Made by a program: the position numbers and the translations under genes. Positions 38,859 to 48,962 of a DNA stretch of 64,000 nucleotides are shown here, one piece after another. The stretch comes from Stenotrophomonas koreensis (GTDB taxonomy: Bacteria; Pseudomonadota; Gammaproteobacteria; Xanthomonadales; Xanthomonadaceae), in NCBI RefSeq assembly GCF_001431525.1, contig NZ_LDJH01000013.1, positions 124,001 through 188,000 of the forward strand, in the 5' to 3' direction. A model generated the notes under the pieces. That model made no database searches, was not told the origin of the DNA, and worked only from the letters and a program-made list of their open reading frames with translations. Position 1 is the first letter of the stretch. Each line of letters starts with the position of its first letter.

Positions 38859-39776
38859 TCACAGCCGTAGCGGGCGCAGCTCCGGACACTCGCGGGAATT
38901 GGCCCAGTGTTGCTCGAACTGCTGCTGCAGGCGTTGTGCCGCCGGACGCCAGGGCAGCCCGGCAGTGCCTTCAGGCAGGTCGGCATTGCTGCGCGCCAGG
39001 CTATAGCCACGGTCGTTGACCGCCAGTGCGTCGGCGCTGGTGGTGCGCTCCAGGTCGCGCTGGCGCAGGCAAAAGACGCTGGGCAGGCGCTGGATCAGGG
39101 CCAGGACCGGGCCACCGCTGCGCGCGATGCGCAGCGGGTCATCGACCAGCACCTGGATGGTTGTCGGCTGGCGGCGGGCAGCCAGGCTGCGCAGGCTCTC
39201 CAGCACCAGGGGGGCATCCAGCAGGCCCGGATCCAGGGCCGGCGCGAGCAGCCGCAGGTGGCGGCCGGTGGTGCTGATGATGCAGGCCAGTGCGGCCTGC
39301 GCGGCAGTGTCATCGGCCACGGCCATGGTGCCATCCAGTCGGCGCTGCAGCGGCAGGTGGGGCAGGCCAGCCTCGTCGAACTGCGGCCCGGCCGGCAGGT
39401 AGCCGGCGCGCAGGTACAGTGGCAGGGCTGGCAGTTGCGCGTGCAGGGTCAGCCGGCCCAGCCCGCGTTCGCGCGCCGCCTCACCCAGCCAGTCCAGCAG
39501 CTGGCGGCCGATGCCCTGGTTGCGCCAGGCCGGCAGCACGGCCATGCGCCCGATCCGGCCGCTGTTGCTGGCCGGGTCGATCACCATGCGCGCGGTGGCC
39601 ACCGGTTGACCTTCTGCGTCCACGGCCAGGACATGTACAGCGCTGACGTCATGGCTGTCCTGCTCCAGTGCCGGGTCGATGCCCTGACCCAGCACAAAGA
39701 CGGTATGGCGGATCGCATGGACCGTGCCCGCCTGGCGGGGATAGTCGACGGCATGCAGGCTGATGGCTGTGGACAT
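38859..39776 (-). CDS. GNAT acetyltransferase fused to a C-terminal DUF7931-like domain
   Basis: A 305-residue protein. Residues about 1-150 form a GNAT N-acetyltransferase (IRHTVFVLGQGIDPALEQD, RIGRMAVLPAWRNQGIGRQLLDWLGEAARERG with the acetyl-CoA loop RNQGIG). Residues about 165-300 form a second domain (LACIISTTGRHLRLLAPALDPGLLDAPLV ... TIQVLVDDPLRIAR) with alternating strands and helices, which I match from memory to DUF7931-type domains. Such fusions recur in Xanthomonadaceae. Acceptor substrate and the role of the second domain are unknown. It lies downstream of the roxA-like gene on the same strand, 15 nt apart. Confidence 0.78.
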   Translation of the reverse strand: MSTAISLHAVDYPRQAGTVHAIRHTVFVLGQGIDPALEQDSHDVSAVHVLAVDAEGQPVATARMVIDPASNSGRIGRMAVLPAWRNQGIGRQLLDWLGEAARERGLGRLTLHAQLPALPLYLRAGYLPAGPQFDEAGLPHLPLQRRLDGTMAVADDTAAQAALACIISTTGRHLRLLAPALDPGLLDAPLVLESLRSLAARRQPTTIQVLVDDPLRIARSGGPVLALIQRLPSVFCLRQRDLERTTSADALAVNDRGYSLARSNADLPEGTAGLPWRPAAQRLQQQFEQHWANSRECPELRPLRL

Positions 39777-39791
39777 GGCGGGCTCCCGGGC

Positions 39792-41222
39792 TCAGGGCTG
39801 ACGGTCGGCATCCTGGTCGGGGCCGACCAGTTCGGTGTACTCGATCTCCACTTCCGGCGCGTCCGGGTCTTCGTCGTCCCCGGCGTGTTCGTCGCTGTGC
39901 GGATCGTTCACCAGTTCCAGGTACTCCACCTCCAGCTCGGGGCCGTCGCCGTCGCGCTTGTCATCGTCCCGGCTGTCGTCGACCACCTCGTCCTCATCCT
40001 CGTCGATGGCCTGCGGGTCCAGCAGCTGGTAACCACCGGCGGCCACCAGGGCGAGCACGGCCTTGCGCCCCTTGGCGCTGAGCTTGCGCCACAGCGGGTA
40101 GTCAATCACTTCGGCGGCGGCGATCAGCGGGGCATCCTTGCTGCCCACGGCCAGGTCGCGGCCACTGAAGAACACGGTGGCGCCGCTGGCGTTGCCGCGC
40201 CAGGCCACGCGCGCCCACGGGTGGCGGTGCAGTTCCCAGCCGGCGGACAGCGCGGGCTCGACATGCACCGGCTCCGGCGTATCCGGGCCGGGGCTGATGT
40301 CGCTGGCGCAGCGGTAGGTGGTGATGAAGCGGCCGAACCAGTTTTCCAGCTGCTGCGGATCATCCAGGCGGATCGCATTCAGCGCCTTGACCACGCGCTT
40401 GAGGGCGGCGGTGTCGATCTCGTTGGGATCAGCCGGCGCCTTCAGGTCGCCATCGGTATAGCGGATGTCCTCGCAGGCATCGGCCACCAGCTCATCGACA
40501 AAGTCGGAGAGCAGCTCGGCCGCCGACGGCGCGCGCATGCCGAAGGAGAAGGTCAGGCAGGGGTTCACTGCCACGCCGTCGTGTGGCACGTTCGGCGGCA
40601 GGTAGAGCATGTCGCCCGGACCCAGCACCCAGTCATGGCTGGGCTTGAACTTCTTCAGCAGCTTGATCTCGGCATCGTCGCGGAAATCCAGCGGCGGGCG
40701 CTTGCCCTTGGTGGATTCGGAGGCGTCGATCTTCCAGCGACGCTGGCCATGGGCCTGGAGCAGGAACACGTCGTACTGGTCGACATGGGCACCCACGCCG
40801 CCACCGGTGGCGGCAAAGGAAATCATCACATCATCCATGCGCCAGCGCGGCAGGAAGCCGAAGTGGTCGACCAGCGCGCGCACGTCGGCATCCCACTTGT
40901 CCACGTCCTGCACCAGCAGGGTCCAGTCGTGGTCGGGCAGGCCCGGGAAGTCCTCCTCGGCGAACGGGCCGGTACGCACGCTCCAGCCGTTGTTGTTGCC
41001 ATCGTGGCTGATCAGCCGTGCCAGTACACCCTGCTCGCAGGCCAGGCCGGCCAGGTCCTCGGGCATCACCGGGGTTTCAAAGTCAGGGAAGGCGTTGCGG
41101 ATCAGCAGCGGGCGCTTCTGCCAGTAATCGCGCAGGAAGCTGGCCACCGGCATGCCGAGCATCTGCCCGGGCTTGGCGTGGACTTCGATCGGGAAGGGCT
41201 TGGGCTGCTTGGCGGAGGCCAT
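39792..41222 (-). CDS. Cupin/JmjC oxygenase, RoxA-like (ribosomal protein L16 arginine hydroxylase family) with acidic tail
   Basis: A 476-residue Fe(II)/2-oxoglutarate oxygenase. The catalytic cupin (about 20-240) has the iron ligands H146-x-D148 (GAHVDQYDVFLLQ) and H214 (PPNVPHDGVAV), and the RW motif WKIDAS, as in E. coli YcfD/RoxA, which hydroxylates an Arg of L16. The middle/C-terminal domain (about 240-400) matches the RoxA dimerisation/winged-helix part. Unlike ~370-residue RoxA, it carries an Asp/Glu-rich tail (about 407-476) with a repeated PE(L/V)E(V/I)EY-x-ELV motif. AAGGATT precedes ATG 41220-41222. Confidence 0.88.
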   Translation of the reverse strand: MASAKQPKPFPIEVHAKPGQMLGMPVASFLRDYWQKRPLLIRNAFPDFETPVMPEDLAGLACEQGVLARLISHDGNNNGWSVRTGPFAEEDFPGLPDHDWTLLVQDVDKWDADVRALVDHFGFLPRWRMDDVMISFAATGGGVGAHVDQYDVFLLQAHGQRRWKIDASESTKGKRPPLDFRDDAEIKLLKKFKPSHDWVLGPGDMLYLPPNVPHDGVAVNPCLTFSFGMRAPSAAELLSDFVDELVADACEDIRYTDGDLKAPADPNEIDTAALKRVVKALNAIRLDDPQQLENWFGRFITTYRCASDISPGPDTPEPVHVEPALSAGWELHRHPWARVAWRGNASGATVFFSGRDLAVGSKDAPLIAAAEVIDYPLWRKLSAKGRKAVLALVAAGGYQLLDPQAIDEDEDEVVDDSRDDDKRDGDGPELEVEYLELVNDPHSDEHAGDDEDPDAPEVEIEYTELVGPDQDADRQP

Positions 41223-41332
41223 CGGCGTGAATCCTTGCTGCGGGGTAGGGGGTGCCCGCGGGGCACCAAGGGGGCCATTGTCCACCGGGGCGCGGGCAAA
41301 CGCACCCCCGGGATTTGCGCCGGATCAAAACG

Positions 41333-41364
41333 CCAGGACCCGCGCCGGAGGGCGCGGGTCCTGG
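41333..41364 (-). terminator. Intrinsic terminator after purB
   Basis: CCAGGACCCGCGCC and GGCGCGGGTCCTGG pair perfectly (14 bp) around GGAG. On the minus strand the hairpin is followed by CGTTTTG. Confidence 0.85.
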
Positions 41365-41386
41365 GGGGTTGCCGGTAGGGCCTGGA

Positions 41387-42790
<1,404 letters not shown>

Positions 42791-42873
42791 CTACGCGGTG
42801 CCGGTAGCTGACCGCAGGGCGGGGCAGGCATCATCGGGTTTTATTTTCCTGTTGCACGGCAAGGGTGGCTGAC

Positions 42874-44265
42874 ATGGACAAGGACAACTGGCGTACCGAG
42901 CATGATTCGATGGGGCAGCTGCAGGTGCCGGTCGAGGCCCTGTGGGGCGCCCAGACCCAGCGTGCGCTGAACAATTTCCCGCTCTCCGGCAGGCCGCTGC
43001 CGGCCCGTTTCGTTGCCGCACTGGGGCTGGTCAAGGCGGCGGCGGCACGGGTCAATGGCCGTCTGGGCCTGCTGGCGGCCGAACGTGCGGCCGCGATCGA
43101 GGCCGCTGCCACCGAGGTGGCGGCCAACCGGCATGACCCCCATTTCCCGGTGGATATCTACCAGACCGGTTCGGGCACTTCTTCCAACATGAATGCCAAT
43201 GAGGTGATTGCCACGCTGGCCAACCGCCAGCTGCCGATCGAATGGGCCGTGCATCCCAACGACCACGTCAACCTGGGCCAGAGTTCCAACGATGTGATCC
43301 CGACCACCCTGCGGGTGGCCGCGGTCGGCGCGGTGTCCGGGCGGCTGTTGCCGGCGCTGGAACATCTGTCCACGGTGATCGGCGGGCGGGCGCAGGAGCT
43401 GCAGCACGTGGTCAAGACCGGGCGCACCCATCTGATGGACGCGATGCCTTTGACCTTCGGCCAGGAATTCGGCGCCTGGCAGGCCCAGCTGGACAGTGCG
43501 CGCAGCCGCTTTGACGATTGTCTGGTGCGCCTGCGCCGTCTGCCGCTGGGCGGCACGGCGGTGGGGACCGGGGTCAATGCCGATCCGCGTTTTGCCCCGG
43601 CGGTGGTGGCCGAGCTGGCCGAGATCACCGGCCAGCGCTTCGTGACTGCCCCCAACCTGTTCGAGGGCCTGGCCTGCCAGGACGACGCGGTCGAGCTGTC
43701 CGGCCAGCTCAATGTGCTGGCGGTGGCATTGATGAAGATTGCCAACGACCTGCGCTGGATGAACTCCGGGCCGTTGGCCGGCCTGGGGGAAATCGAACTG
43801 CCGGCGCTGCAGCCGGGCAGCTCGATCATGCCTGGCAAGGTCAACCCGGTGGTGCCCGAGGCGGTGGTGATGGTCTGCGCCCAGGTGATGGGCCTGCATG
43901 TGGCCAATACCGTGGCCGGGCAGACCGGTAATTTCCAGCTCAACGTGACCCTGCCATTGCTGGCGGCCAACCTGCTGGAGGCGGTGCAGCTGCTGGCCAA
44001 CGCCTGCCGCCTGCTGGCCGACCAGACCATTGCCGGGCTGCGTGTGCGCCAGGATGTGGTTGCCGCCGCACTGGCCCGCAACCCGATCCTGGTCACCGCG
44101 CTGAACCCGATCATCGGCTATGAAAAGGCCGCTGCCATTGCCAAGCAGGCCTACGAGCAGGGCCGGCCGGTGCTGGAGGTGGCACTGGAGCAGACCGACC
44201 TGGGGCGGGAACACTTGCAACAGCTCCTCGATCCGGTGCTGCTGGCCCATCCGGATCGCCACTGA
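42874..44265 (+). CDS. fumC: Class II fumarate hydratase
   Basis: A 463-residue iron-independent fumarase of the TCA cycle. Substrate-site motifs TGSGTSSNMNANEV, HPNDHVNLGQSSNDVIPT, KTGRTHLMDAMPLTFGQE and the superfamily signature GSSIMPGKVNPVVPE are complete. ATG 42874 (MDKDNWRTEHDSMG) has AAGGG 8 nt upstream; the in-frame GTG at 42865 overlaps that site and is less likely. The oxygen-stable enzyme fits an aerobic lifestyle. Confidence 0.96.
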   Translation: MDKDNWRTEHDSMGQLQVPVEALWGAQTQRALNNFPLSGRPLPARFVAALGLVKAAAARVNGRLGLLAAERAAAIEAAATEVAANRHDPHFPVDIYQTGSGTSSNMNANEVIATLANRQLPIEWAVHPNDHVNLGQSSNDVIPTTLRVAAVGAVSGRLLPALEHLSTVIGGRAQELQHVVKTGRTHLMDAMPLTFGQEFGAWQAQLDSARSRFDDCLVRLRRLPLGGTAVGTGVNADPRFAPAVVAELAEITGQRFVTAPNLFEGLACQDDAVELSGQLNVLAVALMKIANDLRWMNSGPLAGLGEIELPALQPGSSIMPGKVNPVVPEAVVMVCAQVMGLHVANTVAGQTGNFQLNVTLPLLAANLLEAVQLLANACRLLADQTIAGLRVRQDVVAAALARNPILVTALNPIIGYEKAAAIAKQAYEQGRPVLEVALEQTDLGREHLQQLLDPVLLAHPDRH

Positions 44266-44303
44266 ACCCCGTTCCGGGCGCTCTGCTCCGGTCTGTAGAG
44301 AGG

Positions 44304-44333
44304 ACAAAGGGCCCGTTCGGGCCCTTTGTGGTC
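44304..44333. terminator. Terminator after fumC
   Basis: ACAAAGGGCCCG and CGGGCCCTTTGT form a perfect 12-bp stem with a 2-nt loop, followed by GGTC. It separates fumC from the convergent lipoprotein gene and may act both ways. Confidence 0.7.
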
Positions 44334-44370
44334 ATGCTCAATCGCCGCCGTCAATCAGCGCATTGACGCT

Positions 44371-44793
44371 TCAGCGCTCGGCCACCAGGTTGTCGAAGCA
44401 TTCGGTGTAGTCACGCAGCTCAGGCACCGCGGCAATCAGTTCGGGCGGAAAGATCACCAGGTTGGCCGGTGCCTGGATCTTTGGCGCACGGGCCTGGGTG
44501 GTGTCGGAGGTCAGGGTGTTCTGGCGCAGGATCTGCATTTTCACGAAGACCTCGCGCAGCAGGGTGCGCTGGTGCTCGTCGGTGGGGATGCCGATGTCAT
44601 CGATGCGCAGGTTGCCATCGGCCAGGATGTGGATCTGCGGGTAGGGGCGGCGCATCAGCATGACCGAGTGGTCCATGGCCACCACACGCGGTTTGTTGCG
44701 CTCGGCGCGATGGGCGCGATAGGCCTCACGGTCGCCACAGGCTGCCAGCAGCAGGGTGGACAGGGCGATCAGGATCAGCAGCAGCTTCTTCAT
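44371..44793 (-). CDS. Small lipoprotein, function unknown
   Basis: A 140-residue predicted lipoprotein: MKKLLLILIALSTLLLAACGDRE has a lipobox (LAAC). The rest is soluble, with ILADGNLRIDDIGIPTDEHQRTLLREVF and a C-terminal VPELRDYTECFDNL. These segments echo those of the next gene (LSIDGKPLPLTAEQQALALQYR; VPEFAPYASI), so the two may be distant paralogues of the DUF2884/YggN type. It is the distal member of a minus-strand series of lipoprotein and ABC genes. Function is unknown. Confidence 0.8.
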   Translation of the reverse strand: MKKLLLILIALSTLLLAACGDREAYRAHRAERNKPRVVAMDHSVMLMRRPYPQIHILADGNLRIDDIGIPTDEHQRTLLREVFVKMQILRQNTLTSDTTQARAPKIQAPANLVIFPPELIAAVPELRDYTECFDNLVAER

Positions 44794-44877
44794 GGCGGGC
44801 AGACAGCAAAACGGGGCGACCATTGTAGTCGCCCCGCCTGTACGCCGACTCAGGTCCGGCAGATCAGCATGCGTTGA

Positions 44878-45468
44878 TCAGGACAGATCGATCTGCCCGT
44901 CGTTGCGGCAATCGGCAATGGTCTTGTCGTTGATCGATGCATACGGTGCGAACTCCGGCACGGCGGCGGCCAGCGCCTGGCCGGCGAGCATCAATGCCGG
45001 CAGGCGATCACACAGCTGGGCAGCGGCCTGCTTCAGGCCGGCAGCCCTGGCTTGTACCTCGGCCTCGATCTGGCCGGCATCCTTGCCGCTGAGCGCGCCG
45101 CCCAACGCCGTTGCTGCTGCGCCGACCCCCAGTTCGGCGCCCTGCAGGCCAAGCTGCATGCCCTCACTGGCGATGGTCTGGATCTGCTGGCGGTACTGCA
45201 GCGCCAGCGCCTGTTGTTCGGCGGTCAGCGGCAGCGGTTTGCCATCGATGCTCAGCACGCCTTCCGGGCTGATCGAGGCAGCCGGCAAGCCGTCGGCATT
45301 GAGCTGGAACTCCTCGTTGGCCAGCTTCTGCGCGGCCTTGTCCATTTCCTGGCGCACCTGGGCCTGGATCCTGCTGCTCAGGTCGGCCTGTTGCTCGGCG
45401 CAGCTGGCCAGGGGAAGGATCAGCGCGGCAGCCAGTGCCAGACGCTGTAGCGGGGTGGGAATACGCAT
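44878..45468 (-). CDS. DUF2884 (YggN-like) lipoprotein
   Basis: A 196-residue predicted lipoprotein. MRIPTPLQRLALAAALILPLASCAEQ gives a lipobox (LASC). Features of YggN-like proteins include SISPEGVLSIDGKPLPLTAEQQ and a Gln/Ala-rich helix (LQYRQQIQTIASEGMQLGLQGAELGVGAAATALGG) in the middle. Cys residues near the end (LCDRL, DCRNDG) may form a disulfide in the periplasm. It lies 18 nt downstream of the repeat lipoprotein gene, probably in the same unit. Function is unknown. Confidence 0.8.
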   Translation of the reverse strand: MRIPTPLQRLALAAALILPLASCAEQQADLSSRIQAQVRQEMDKAAQKLANEEFQLNADGLPAASISPEGVLSIDGKPLPLTAEQQALALQYRQQIQTIASEGMQLGLQGAELGVGAAATALGGALSGKDAGQIEAEVQARAAGLKQAAAQLCDRLPALMLAGQALAAAVPEFAPYASINDKTIADCRNDGQIDLS

Positions 45469-45486
45469 GGCAATGTTCTCCGGTTG

Positions 45487-46425
45487 TCAGGGTTTGCGCG
45501 GCAACTGCACGTCGCCACCGATGTTGTTGTGCTTGACCTCGCCACTGCCCAGCTGCTGCACCTGCAGGCTGCCGCTGGCCTGGTCCACGCGCAACTCGCC
45601 CGAACCGATGGTCTGTGCCCTTACCGAGCCGGTGACTGTCTGCAGCTGGATATCGCCGGAGCCGACGCTGCCGATGCTGACATCGCCATTGATCTGCCCG
45701 GCCTGGATGTCCCCCGAGCCCAACGCCGGGATGGACAGGCTGCCGATGCCGTGCAGCTTGACATCGCCGGAGCCGACGGTGAGCTCGACCGCGCCGGTGA
45801 TTGCGCTGGCCTCCAGATCGCCCGAACCGAGGGTGGCGGCAAGGCCGTTGGCGTTGTCGATCTGGACGTCGCCCGAGCCCAGGGTCAGCTGCACCGGACC
45901 GCCGATCCGGCTGGCGACCAGGTCGCCGGAGCCCACCCGCGCCTGCAGTGCGCCGGTACCGGTCAAGCGGACATCGCCCGATCCCAGCTGCACGCTCAGC
46001 GGCATCTGCGCCGGCAGGCTGCCACGCAGGTCCAGCCAGGCGTAGCGCTCCCGGCCCAGGCTCAGGCCCTGGCGCATCGGCGCTTCCAGCTTCACCCGCA
46101 GCTGGTCACCCTCGCGCTGCTGGGTGATCTGCAGCCCATCCAGCAGGTCGGCAGAAGCGGCGCAGGCACGCCCGCTCAACTGGCCAGTGGCTTGCTCCTG
46201 GCCGGTCAGGACCAGGGTGTCCGGACCGACTTCGAAACTGACCGAGGTGACCCCGTCCAGCGCCAGCTCCAGCGCGCGCGGGGCGTGATGGCGGCAGTTG
46301 GCCGGGCCATCGGCCGCCGGGCTTGCGCTGTCGGCGGTGGTGGCCGGGCCGGCAGTGGCTGCCGGTGGTTGGCTGCAGGCGGCCAGCAACAGGCCAACGG
46401 GAAGCAGGGCAGGACGCAGGTTCAT
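45487..46425 (-). CDS. Lipoprotein with nine GSGD/E repeats (DUF4097/DUF2807-like beta-solenoid)
   Basis: A 312-residue envelope protein. The signal peptide ends with lipobox LLAAC (Cys17), followed by a Pro/Ala/Thr-rich tether and a globular part (about 45-140). From residue 148 a solenoid follows, with GSG(D/E) at 148, 165, 183, 200, 218, 236, 255, 274 and 293, i.e. every 17-19 residues, each turn placing small polar and aliphatic residues alternately. This is the pattern of DUF4097/DUF2807 'putative auto-transporter adhesin, head' proteins. It lies downstream of an ABC permease in the YtrA operon. Its molecular role is unknown. Confidence 0.88.
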   Translation of the reverse strand: MNLRPALLPVGLLLAACSQPPAATAGPATTADSASPAADGPANCRHHAPRALELALDGVTSVSFEVGPDTLVLTGQEQATGQLSGRACAASADLLDGLQITQQREGDQLRVKLEAPMRQGLSLGRERYAWLDLRGSLPAQMPLSVQLGSGDVRLTGTGALQARVGSGDLVASRIGGPVQLTLGSGDVQIDNANGLAATLGSGDLEASAITGAVELTVGSGDVKLHGIGSLSIPALGSGDIQAGQINGDVSIGSVGSGDIQLQTVTGSVRAQTIGSGELRVDQASGSLQVQQLGSGEVKHNNIGGDVQLPRKP

Positions 46426-46470
46426 GGCAGACCTCGGCAGGAGCGGAAGGATGTGAAAGGGCGCGGTGTT

Positions 46471-47484
46471 TCAGCTGTCATCACTGCGGCGGCGCAGCCA
46501 GACAGCCCCGGCCACGCAGGCCAGCCCGAAGACAGCGCCGATCCACAGGGCCGGCAGCGACAGCGGTGCGAAGGCATGGCTGGCCGAGAACAGGTTGGTC
46601 AGTGCGGCCTGGTCCTGGCCGGCGGCATCGGGCAGGTAGAGCTCGGTCATCCCGGGCATGGTGCCCAGCAGCAGGCGGGCGATGCCGTCCCGCCACAGGG
46701 CGGCATGCCCCAGCCCGGTCATCCCGACCAGCCCGCTGGCACTGAGCAGGGCGCCGCCCAGCACCGGTACCACCACCGCCCACAGGAACGGCACCCGGCG
46801 GGCGAAGGCCGAGCACAGCAGCAGCCAGCCAGCGGTCGGCAGTGCCCACAGGGCATAGGCCGGCAGCGACAACAGCAGGTTGCCGAGCAGGGCCAGCGGG
46901 CGGGCGGGCTGCCAGACCAGGGCGACCGGGTCGGCCCCGGCCCAGGCCACGCCGGCCATCATCAGGGCCAGATAACCGGCCACGGTCAGCGCCGAGGCGA
47001 GGATGGCCAGCAGCGGAGCCACCAGCAGGGCGGTGGCCAGTTTGGACAACACCGTGGCCAGGTCCGAGACCGGCAGCGATTTCCAGAACAGGATGCTGCG
47101 GTCGCGGCGGTCGTCATACAGCGCGCCCAGGCAGTAGAAGAACACCACGAAGGCCATCACCAGCAATGGCCAGAACGCGGCCAGCAGCAGGGTCATGTTC
47201 AGCACATCGGCCAGCTGGCCGTAATCCTCCGGGCCCATCCGGCTGGCCAGGGCCGCCAGGTCCAGGCCGTTGAGGGTGATCGTCTCGCCATTCATGTCGA
47301 CCTGGCCGGAGGCGTTGCGGCCAAGCAGGACCGCGGTGACCATGCCGATGGCGGTCAGCAACAGGGCCAGGCCGCCGGCGACCAGCGGGGCATACAACAC
47401 CCCGGTGCGATGCTCCCAGAATTCGCGGCGCAGCAGCCAGCCGAAGCGACGCAACGGGGGAAGAGGGGTCACGGCGGCGTTCAT
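46471..47484 (-). CDS. ABC transporter permease (ABC-2 type)
   Basis: A 337-residue inner-membrane protein with about six hydrophobic segments (e.g. YAPLVAGGLALLLTAIGMVTAVLL, LLLAAFWPLLVMAFVVFFYCLGA, APLLAILASALTVAGYLALMMAG, ALWIGAVFGLACVAGAVWL). The cytoplasmic DDRRDRSILFWKSLPVSD loop is typical of ABC-2 permeases in YtrA/GntR-linked transporters. It overlaps the ATPase gene by 4 nt (ATGA), so the two subunits are co-translated. The substrate is unknown; relatives respond to cell-envelope stress. Confidence 0.9.
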   Translation of the reverse strand: MNAAVTPLPPLRRFGWLLRREFWEHRTGVLYAPLVAGGLALLLTAIGMVTAVLLGRNASGQVDMNGETITLNGLDLAALASRMGPEDYGQLADVLNMTLLLAAFWPLLVMAFVVFFYCLGALYDDRRDRSILFWKSLPVSDLATVLSKLATALLVAPLLAILASALTVAGYLALMMAGVAWAGADPVALVWQPARPLALLGNLLLSLPAYALWALPTAGWLLLCSAFARRVPFLWAVVVPVLGGALLSASGLVGMTGLGHAALWRDGIARLLLGTMPGMTELYLPDAAGQDQAALTNLFSASHAFAPLSLPALWIGAVFGLACVAGAVWLRRRSDDS

Positions 47485-48362
47485 GCGTAGGTTCCTTTCA
47501 TGCTGGCGACAAACAGGTCGGCAAGGCCGGGGTTGCGCAGTTCGCCGAGGGCAGCCAGTTCGGCCCGCGGCACGTTGTCATACAGCAGCACGGTCTTGCC
47601 GAACGGGAACGCGCGCTCGTCGATGGGCCCCAGCGCACGCGCGGCCGGCAGCTGTTCGGCACTGACCAGTACTTCGCAGTAGCGCTCGGCCAGGGTTTCC
47701 ATCGCGCTGTCCAGCACGATCCTGCCGTCGCGGATGAACAGTACATCGGTGAGGATGTGTTCGATTTCCTCGACCTGGTGGGTGGTGATGACGATGGTCT
47801 TGCCCTCGTCGAAATAATCCTCCAGCAGCTGCTGGTAGAACTGCTTGCGATACAGGATGTCCAGGCCCAGGGTCGGCTCGTCCAGGACCAGCAGGCGGGC
47901 GTCGATGGCCATCACCAGGGCCAGATGCAGCTGCACGATCATGCCCTTGGACATCTGCCGCACGCGCATGTCCATCTTCAGCTTGGTGGCCGCCAGCATG
48001 GCCAGGCAACGGGCACGGTCAAAGCGCGGATGCACGCCGGCGACAAAGTCGATGGCCTCGCGCACCTTCATCCAGCGCGGCAGTACCGCCACATCGGCGA
48101 TGAAGCAGACATCATTCATCAGTGCATCGCGGGCGCGGCGCGGATCCTGGCCAAGCACCGACAGCTCGCCGTCAAACCCGGTCAGGCCGAGGATGGCCTT
48201 CAGCGCGGTGGTCTTGCCGGCGCCATTGGGCCCGATCAGGCCGACGATACGGCCCGGCTGCAGGGTGAAGTCGAGTCCGTCCAGGGCGGGCTGGCCCTTG
48301 CCGCGATAGGCCTTGCGCAGGCCGCGGGCGGTAATCATCGGAGCGTTCAGGTCAGTGCTCAT
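47481..48362 (-). CDS. ABC transporter ATP-binding protein
   Basis: A 293-residue ATPase: Walker A GLIGPNGAGKTTALKA, Q-loop region MNDVCFIADVAVLPRWMKV, signature VRQMSKGMIVQLHLALVMAI, Walker B ARLLVLDEPTLGLDI and H-loop IVITTHQVEEIEH. The signature (MSKGM) deviates from LSGGQ, as is common in YtrB-type ATPases. ATG at 48360-48362 overlaps the regulator gene stop by 4 nt; its own stop overlaps the permease start. It powers the partner permease. Confidence 0.93.
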   Translation of the reverse strand: MSTDLNAPMITARGLRKAYRGKGQPALDGLDFTLQPGRIVGLIGPNGAGKTTALKAILGLTGFDGELSVLGQDPRRARDALMNDVCFIADVAVLPRWMKVREAIDFVAGVHPRFDRARCLAMLAATKLKMDMRVRQMSKGMIVQLHLALVMAIDARLLVLDEPTLGLDILYRKQFYQQLLEDYFDEGKTIVITTHQVEEIEHILTDVLFIRDGRIVLDSAMETLAERYCEVLVSAEQLPAARALGPIDERAFPFGKTVLLYDNVPRAELAALGELRNPGLADLFVASMKGTYA

Positions 48363-48715
48363 CGGGGTGCCTTGATCAGGTCGGCCAGTGACAGCCCCAG
48401 ACGCTCGATGCGCTCCAGGACAGCGGGCCACTGATGGTTGAGGAAGCGTTCGCGTTCACGTGCCAGCAGCAGCCGGGCCGCATCCGGGGTCATGTACATG
48501 CCCAGACCGCGGCGTTTTTCCACCAGCTGCTCGTCCACCAGCTCCTGGTAGGCGCGTGAAACGGTGATCGGGTTGAGCTGGTAGTCCGCCGCGACCTGGC
48601 GCACCGAGGGCAGGGCCTGGCCGGGCTGCAGCTCGCCATCGAGCATCAGGGTGATCACCCGTTCCTTGAGCTGGCGGTAGATCGGGGCGTCATCGCGCCA
48701 TTGGATATCGGTCAT
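48359..48715 (-). CDS. ytrA: GntR-family regulator, YtrA subfamily
   Basis: A 118-residue regulator with an N-terminal winged helix (APIYRQLKERVITLMLDGELQPGQALPSVRQVAADYQLNPITVSRAYQELVDEQLVEKRRGLGMYM in several blocks) and only a short C-terminal dimerisation helix pair, which defines the YtrA subfamily. Members repress the adjacent ABC operon and respond to peptide or envelope stress in Bacillus and Xanthomonas. It overlaps the ATPase gene by ATGA and starts 1 nt after the small membrane protein gene, so it is autoregulated from the upstream promoter. The dyad at 48963-48986 is its probable operator. Confidence 0.9.
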   Translation of the reverse strand: MTDIQWRDDAPIYRQLKERVITLMLDGELQPGQALPSVRQVAADYQLNPITVSRAYQELVDEQLVEKRRGLGMYMTPDAARLLLARERERFLNHQWPAVLERIERLGLSLADLIKAPR

Positions 48716-48716
48716 G

Positions 48717-48941
48717 TCAACTCCCGGGGCGCAGGGCCCGGGCAAAGGAAAAGTACGGCAGGTGCAGGCTGCTGCGCAGGTCGGGCAGTGCCTTGTCGAC
48801 CGTGCCGGGAGTGTCGCTGGCGTTGGGTAGCGCCAGCAGCATGATGCTGGCGATCAGCGCCAACCAGAAACACGCGGCCAGCGCCAGCACGGCGTACAGC
48901 CGGGCATTGAATGAATGTACGGGCGTGCGGGATCGGTTCAT
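48717..48941 (-). CDS. Small single-pass membrane protein, first gene of YtrA operon
   Basis: A 74-residue protein of unknown function with one transmembrane segment (about residues 16-39: YAVLALAACFWLALIASIML) and a short periplasmic C-terminus. ATG at 48939-48941; its stop is 1 nt before the regulator start, so it leads the operon. Being the first gene after a regulated promoter, it may be a small accessory or sensing subunit of the transporter; no family is recognised. Confidence 0.7.
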   Translation of the reverse strand: MNRSRTPVHSFNARLYAVLALAACFWLALIASIMLLALPNASDTPGTVDKALPDLRSSLHLPYFSFARALRPGS

Positions 48942-48962
48942 GGTGTGCCGCTCTGCGTGGCT

